Shown here: one piece after another, positions 60,722-64,000 of the stretch | Position numbering within the stretch: the stretch's first letter is position 1 | Layout of the letters: the number at the start of each line of letters is the position of its first letter | DNA from: DTU098 sp964498525 | GTDB lineage: Bacteria > Bacillota > Desulfotomaculia > Desulfotomaculales > Pelotomaculaceae | Assembly: GCA_964498525.1 (NCBI GenBank) | Contig: CAZCGU010000004.1 | Location: forward strand, 135,554-199,553 | Length of the DNA stretch: 64,000 nt | Direction of reading: 5' to 3' | Translations under genes and position numbers: made by a program | The notes under the pieces: model-generated | The model's input: only the letters and a program-made list of their open reading frames with translations | Databases searched by the model: none | Told to the model about the DNA's origin: nothing

Positions 60722-61022
60722 AGTTTCTATTTTAAAGCAGATTTATGAAAAAGGCCAGACAATATTTGTAATTTAGACGGCTGTAAGGGTGTTTTTAACT
60801 TTGACGTGGCCGTGGTTAAATAATAAATGTCCGAGAGGTAGTTATTCAGGTTGTTTCTTAAACTAAGAGTGTTAGAGCCAGAAGTTGGAATACGACCTGA
60901 GAGCGGCTATGTGGTGGAACCCCATATAGCAATAAAATAATACGTCATAGCTGTGAGTGTTTTTGCAATATTGCTTGTATTATTAGGTGACTGGTTATCT
61001 AAGTAAATTCGAGGTAAAGCTC
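60722..61022. other. Intergenic region upstream of second ECF sigma gene
   Basis: 301 AT-rich bases between the transposase 5' end and the sigma gene. It may hold the outer end of the IS and the sigma-factor promoter, but neither could be defined. Confidence 0.4.
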
Positions 61023-61571
61023 TTGAATAACGGACAAATCATCCGCGGCATTAGATGCGGGAACGAAACGGCTATCAATCACGCCATAAACAGGTATTCA
61101 AAGCTGATGTGGCACATAGCGGCAACCGTCCTCCAAAATGCTGCGACTGTAGAGGATATCGAGGAATGCGTCGCCGATGTGTTCGTGTACTTATGGCAAA
61201 ACAGCGATAAGTACGATGAGCAGCGCGGCAGTCTGAAAACATGGCTCTCTACTGCTGCAAAAAGCAGGGCGATCAACCGGTATCACCAGTTATCAAAGAA
61301 AAATGTGGTATCTTTCGATGATGAAATTATGATTGGAGATATCGCACTCATCGACGAAATAGTGACGGCTGAAACTAAACAGGAACTGATTGCCGCAATC
61401 AACGCATTAACTGAGCCTGATCGCGAGATAATCGTGCGGCGGTACTACTATCAGCAAAAGCTGAAGGATATCGGATTCATACTTGATATGCCCGTTAAAC
61501 AGATCGAAAACCGGCTTTACAGGTCAAAGCTCAAACTGCGTGAAATGATAACGTGCCAGAATGGGGGCTGA
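61023..61571 (+). CDS. ECF RNA polymerase sigma factor
   Basis: 182 residues from TTG 61023, seven bases after GAGGT; a GTG at 60987 in frame has no ribosome site. Region 2: NETAINHAINRYSKLMWHIA, TVEDIEECVADVFVYLWQNS and LKTWLSTAAKSRAINRYHQL; region 4: LTEPDREIIVRRYYYQQKLK and DMPVKQIENRLYRSKLKLRE. The downstream gene, five bases away, encodes a membrane protein that is probably its anti-sigma factor. Confidence 0.9.
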   Translation: MNNGQIIRGIRCGNETAINHAINRYSKLMWHIAATVLQNAATVEDIEECVADVFVYLWQNSDKYDEQRGSLKTWLSTAAKSRAINRYHQLSKKNVVSFDDEIMIGDIALIDEIVTAETKQELIAAINALTEPDREIIVRRYYYQQKLKDIGFILDMPVKQIENRLYRSKLKLREMITCQNGG

Positions 61572-61576
61572 GCGGT

Positions 61577-62992
61577 ATGAAGAATTATAGCTTTAACGAT
61601 AAAAACTTGGGAAATATAAAAAAAGTATTTGAAGAAAAAACCGGAGTGCAATTAAACACAAGCCCGGAAAGTGAGGTTTACATGAAGAAAAAGGCATTTA
61701 AAACAGTTACTATTGCGGCAGCAATCGTGCTACTGAGCGTAACGAGCGTTTTTGCGGCGATGAATTTCAATTTCGACGTGTTCGGAGAGTTTTTCAGAGG
61801 GGATACTTCTCATATCCAGAGCACTGTGCAAACCCCACGCGAGCAGGTGTCTGATGGGCGCTTTACCCTGGCGCTGGAGGAAGTGCTGACGGATAACCGC
61901 TATATTTTTATGGTCTATTCAGTCGAGGCGTTAACGGGCGACGCGCTTGAAGAACTTATGGGCGGCGACGAACTAATATACGACAATGCTTTCAGGTACA
62001 ACATATCCGTTTCGCCAAGCCCCGGCATAATCACAGAAACAGGCGTCGGCTATCCCCAGTATGCACGGGAACTTGTTGATAGACGCACGGAAACAGCCCG
62101 TTATTGGGCGTATTATGATGAAATGAAGGACGTAAACGCAGAGCCGATGACCCTGCGACTTGAGACTGAGGGCGGCGACTTGATTATCACTGTTCCTACA
62201 GACACCACCATCGAATCGAAGGAGCTGATGCTCATGGGGCAGCCGTATGGCGACACATACGCCCGCCTCAGCCCATTGGGGATCACCTTGATAAAAGGTG
62301 TGAAGTCCGGTTCTCCCACTTTGTTCGCCGATGTGTTTTTCAGGATGAGTGATGGCGAAGTCAAGACATTCAATCAGCTTAAAATGCTCATGTCTCCGGC
62401 ATGTTATGTCATGTGTGCTGGCGATTTGCCGGAGCGTGTCTCCGAGTATATGAGCTGCCAATTCGGTGCGCGATTTCATGACGTGATACCGCTGTCAGAT
62501 TTCAAAAGCATCATCGTGGGTAATACTGAATACGACATAAACGACCCAACAAAAACAAGCGAAGTGACGCTCGATGAAAAGCTGTATCCATTCGATGTCA
62601 TGGCTTTTCTGCCCGAACGCGGCCAAGGGAGTTTCCTGCCCGTTAAAGATGTATGCGATGGATTGGGTGCGGAAATGTCGTGGGACGGGGTAACGCTGAC
62701 GATTAGCTACTGCGGCTCAACATCTGAGATGACGTTTGATAGCAGGACGTATGAAAAAGACGGTCAAGTTATCGCGTACCAGTTGCATGAGAGCTCCTAC
62801 ATTATGCTCGTTCATGAAGATACGCTCTTTATGAATAACGCGGCTATTCAAGTCATTTTGGGTATTGATGGGTATCAGGATTACAACTCAGTGGAGCATA
62901 TTAAAGAGCCGATCGAGAGCAGCAGCGGCCACGATACGTGGATTTCGCGTCCGGTCACGCCGCAGTATGTAAGATATTACGTTATTCCGTAA
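61577..62992 (+). CDS. Membrane-anchored anti-sigma-like protein with stalk domain
   Basis: 471 residues from ATG 61577, five bases after the sigma stop. Cytoplasmic N-terminus of about 40 residues, a single membrane helix (TVTIAAAIVLLSVTSVFAAM), then a large extracellular part. Residues ~75-290 are a DUF4179-like beta-rich domain (DGRFTLALEEVLTDNRYIFM); the C-terminal ~100 residues resemble a copper-amine-oxidase-N stalk domain (LPVKDVCDGLGAEMSWDGVT). Position and topology suggest it regulates the upstream ECF sigma factor by sensing an envelope signal. No zinc-finger ZAS motif is present. Confidence 0.7.
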   Translation: MKNYSFNDKNLGNIKKVFEEKTGVQLNTSPESEVYMKKKAFKTVTIAAAIVLLSVTSVFAAMNFNFDVFGEFFRGDTSHIQSTVQTPREQVSDGRFTLALEEVLTDNRYIFMVYSVEALTGDALEELMGGDELIYDNAFRYNISVSPSPGIITETGVGYPQYARELVDRRTETARYWAYYDEMKDVNAEPMTLRLETEGGDLIITVPTDTTIESKELMLMGQPYGDTYARLSPLGITLIKGVKSGSPTLFADVFFRMSDGEVKTFNQLKMLMSPACYVMCAGDLPERVSEYMSCQFGARFHDVIPLSDFKSIIVGNTEYDINDPTKTSEVTLDEKLYPFDVMAFLPERGQGSFLPVKDVCDGLGAEMSWDGVTLTISYCGSTSEMTFDSRTYEKDGQVIAYQLHESSYIMLVHEDTLFMNNAAIQVILGIDGYQDYNSVEHIKEPIESSSGHDTWISRPVTPQYVRYYVIP

Positions 62993-63040
62993 GCAAAACA
63001 TCAATCGGGTAGGAGGGGGCGACTAACCCCCGTCCTCTCA

Positions 63041-63244
63041 GTCGAGTAGCCCTCAGGAGTTACACCTGTAGGCTCTCACAGAACCGTACGTGAACCTCTC
63101 GATTCATACGGCTCTTGTCATTCACTCATACTAAAAGCTTCCGCGGAGAGCCCCATGTGCGAACATCTTGGGTTCTCTTTTTCTTACCTGTTTTAGCCAC
63201 TCCTCGGCTCTGTGCCGGTGACCACGAAAATTCTTGTATTTGCA
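63041..63244 (-). mobile_element. 3' remnant of a group II intron (maturase tail, domains V and VI)
   Basis: Minus strand. The end of the intron-encoded maturase (KYKNFRGHRHRAEEWLKQ, stop at 63131-63133) is followed by a perfect 34-base domain V at 63114-63081: GAGCCGTATGAATC, GAGA tetraloop, GGTTCACGTACGGTTC, with the catalytic AGC and the two-base bulge. Domain VI (AGAGCC ... AGGGCT) follows, and the 3' boundary is probably near CTACTCGAC at 63041. The reverse transcriptase and the 5' domains are missing; the break at ~63244 joins an ExeA-like fragment. Confidence 0.85.
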
Positions 63245-63246
63245 AA

Positions 63247-63441
63247 TTCGCCTTGGCCGGCGCGCCCGGGGGCATCCTGGGGGAAGGCGTGCTGGCGGCT
63301 GTCCATGGCTACGCTTCGGGGAACCCGCGCATAATTGACAGCCTTATGACTGAGGCGCTTACTTTGGGCGCGCAGCTTGGCCTTGAAACGCTTAATACGG
63401 ATATCATTATGGCGGCCACCAACAACTTGGCCCTTATTTGA
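63247..63441 (+). pseudogene. ExeA/TniB-like transposition ATPase, C-terminal fragment
   Basis: About 64 codons: LAGAPGGILGEGVLAAVHGY, ASGNPRIIDSLMTEALTLGA and a closing helix. They match the lid part of AAA+ ATPases of the ExeA type that accompany DDE transposases. Walker motifs are absent because the 5' part is lost at the intron junction. Non-functional. Confidence 0.6.
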
Positions 63442-63450
63442 TTAGGGAGG

Positions 63451-63721
63451 TTGATATATATACTGTTGGATTTTCTCAGCCGCGCTGGTTTGTCAAGCCG
63501 GCGCCAGGCGCTTAAAATGGCGCTATGGCTTTTGCGGAAAGTTTACGATGCCGAGTCTCGGCATGCGGCCCGCATTTCGTCCAAGATCGACCGGTTTGAT
63601 GACGAAGATGTGGTATATGACCATTCGCTTATTAAGGCTTTTGGAGGAAGAACTGGAGATTTCAGAATATGCCCTGGATTGCCTTATGTCCCTTTTAGAT
63701 GAGCTGGAAATGGTTTATTAA
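63451..63721 (+). pseudogene. Small accessory gene fragment, frameshifted
   Basis: Starting after AGGGAGG, one frame reads ALKMALWLLRKVYDAESRHA and VVYDHSLI, then the coding potential moves to another frame near 63630 (RLLEEELEISEYALDCLMSL) ending at TAA 63721. It probably is the small gene that follows ExeA-like ATPases in this type of transposon, but I do not recognise a family. Confidence 0.35.
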
Positions 63722-64000
63722 ACCTGCTTTTCCAGCTGCGGAGCTTAGGGGCTCTGCCGGGAAGCTACCCCGAGCACCGTGGCGTGGTTTTTTAAGTGAA
63801 GGAGTGCGGTTGGCTTACTTGCCGCCGCCCTTTTTCTTTTCTGTTTATTACTCCTCTTTACTTTGAAAATACAAAGCGAAAAATCCTGGGAGTTAGAGGG
63901 TTAAAGCCCCCATTATAATCAGAAACTTGACGCGGGCCTCAAGTTTCCTTTTAATGTGGCGATGTGCTGATTTTATCGTGCCGCACCGATTATTGCGTGT
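63722..64000. other. Non-coding end of the window with an inverted repeat
   Basis: No gene. A perfect 9-base inverted repeat GAAACTTGA (63922-63930)/TCAAGTTTC (63939-63947) with an eight-base GC loop could be a terminator or the end of the decayed mobile element. Confidence 0.4.

Noticed and set aside
63115..63246. Start of a 108-codon gene before the ExeA-like fragment
   Set aside because: This part is antisense to the group II intron maturase tail, so the frame is a chance join.

Overview
The window reads as chromosomal DNA of a spore-forming, strictly anaerobic Firmicute, most like the Peptococcaceae (Pelotomaculum / Desulfotomaculum group). This is inference from content: a small acid-soluble spore protein, CotF-like coat proteins at two loci, a tungsten-type aldehyde ferredoxin oxidoreductase, AMP-forming acetyl-CoA synthetase, CoA-transferases, strong Shine-Dalgarno sites and frequent GTG/TTG starts. 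No rRNA, tRNA or CRISPR array was seen.

Layout. 1-6.1 kb: the 3' end of a Ski2-like helicase; a SIR2-domain/HTH-zinc-ribbon gene pair; and, divergent from it, a tandem-GTPase dynamin-like protein followed by three small helical or coiled-coil genes, the last with a membrane anchor. 6.3-16.6 kb: housekeeping and spore genes (coat protein, two six-hairpin glycosidase-fold proteins, chorismate mutase, YitT, SASP, MgtC, a TM1266-type regulator, a PhoU-like/Pit phosphate pair, gamma carbonic anhydrase). 17-19 kb: a GAF histidine kinase with a NarL-type regulator. 19-28.5 kb: an organic-acid region with two divergent two-subunit CoA-transferases, an OFA-family MFS carrier and an AOR with a convincing sigma-54 promoter. 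28.8-33.7 kb: a complete branched-chain amino-acid-type ABC importer. 33.9-44.3 kb: small metabolic and stress genes, including a decayed CoA-disulfide reductase/rhodanese, HflX, ClpB and a CtsR-controlled Hsp20. 44.4-54.2 kb: a coat pair, acetyl-CoA synthetase, an NFU-type iron-sulfur protein with an in-frame TGA, an ECF sigma/anti-sigma operon and an MFS exporter. 54.3-64 kb: a younger, lower-GC and partly broken region with a DHA2 exporter and MerR regulator, a methyltransferase, an ISAs1 transposase fused by deletion to an anti-sigma remnant, a second ECF/anti-sigma pair, the 3' end of a group II intron and transposition-ATPase fragments.

How the genes fit together. The AOR, CoA-transferases, organic-anion carrier and acetyl-CoA synthetase would interconvert aldehydes, acids and acyl-CoAs, as expected of a fermentative or syntrophic anaerobe. 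The Liv importer, phosphate carrier and DMT/MFS proteins handle transport; ClpB, Hsp20 and HflX handle protein and ribosome stress.

Most notable: (i) a 73-codon NFU protein whose second CxxC cysteine is encoded by TGA, followed by a SECIS-like hairpin, so probably a selenoprotein; (ii) the SIR2 + HTH/zinc-ribbon versus tandem dynamin + coiled-coil/TM cassette, a plausible uncharacterised membrane-stress or defence module; (iii) a compact structured RNA next to the AOR gene.
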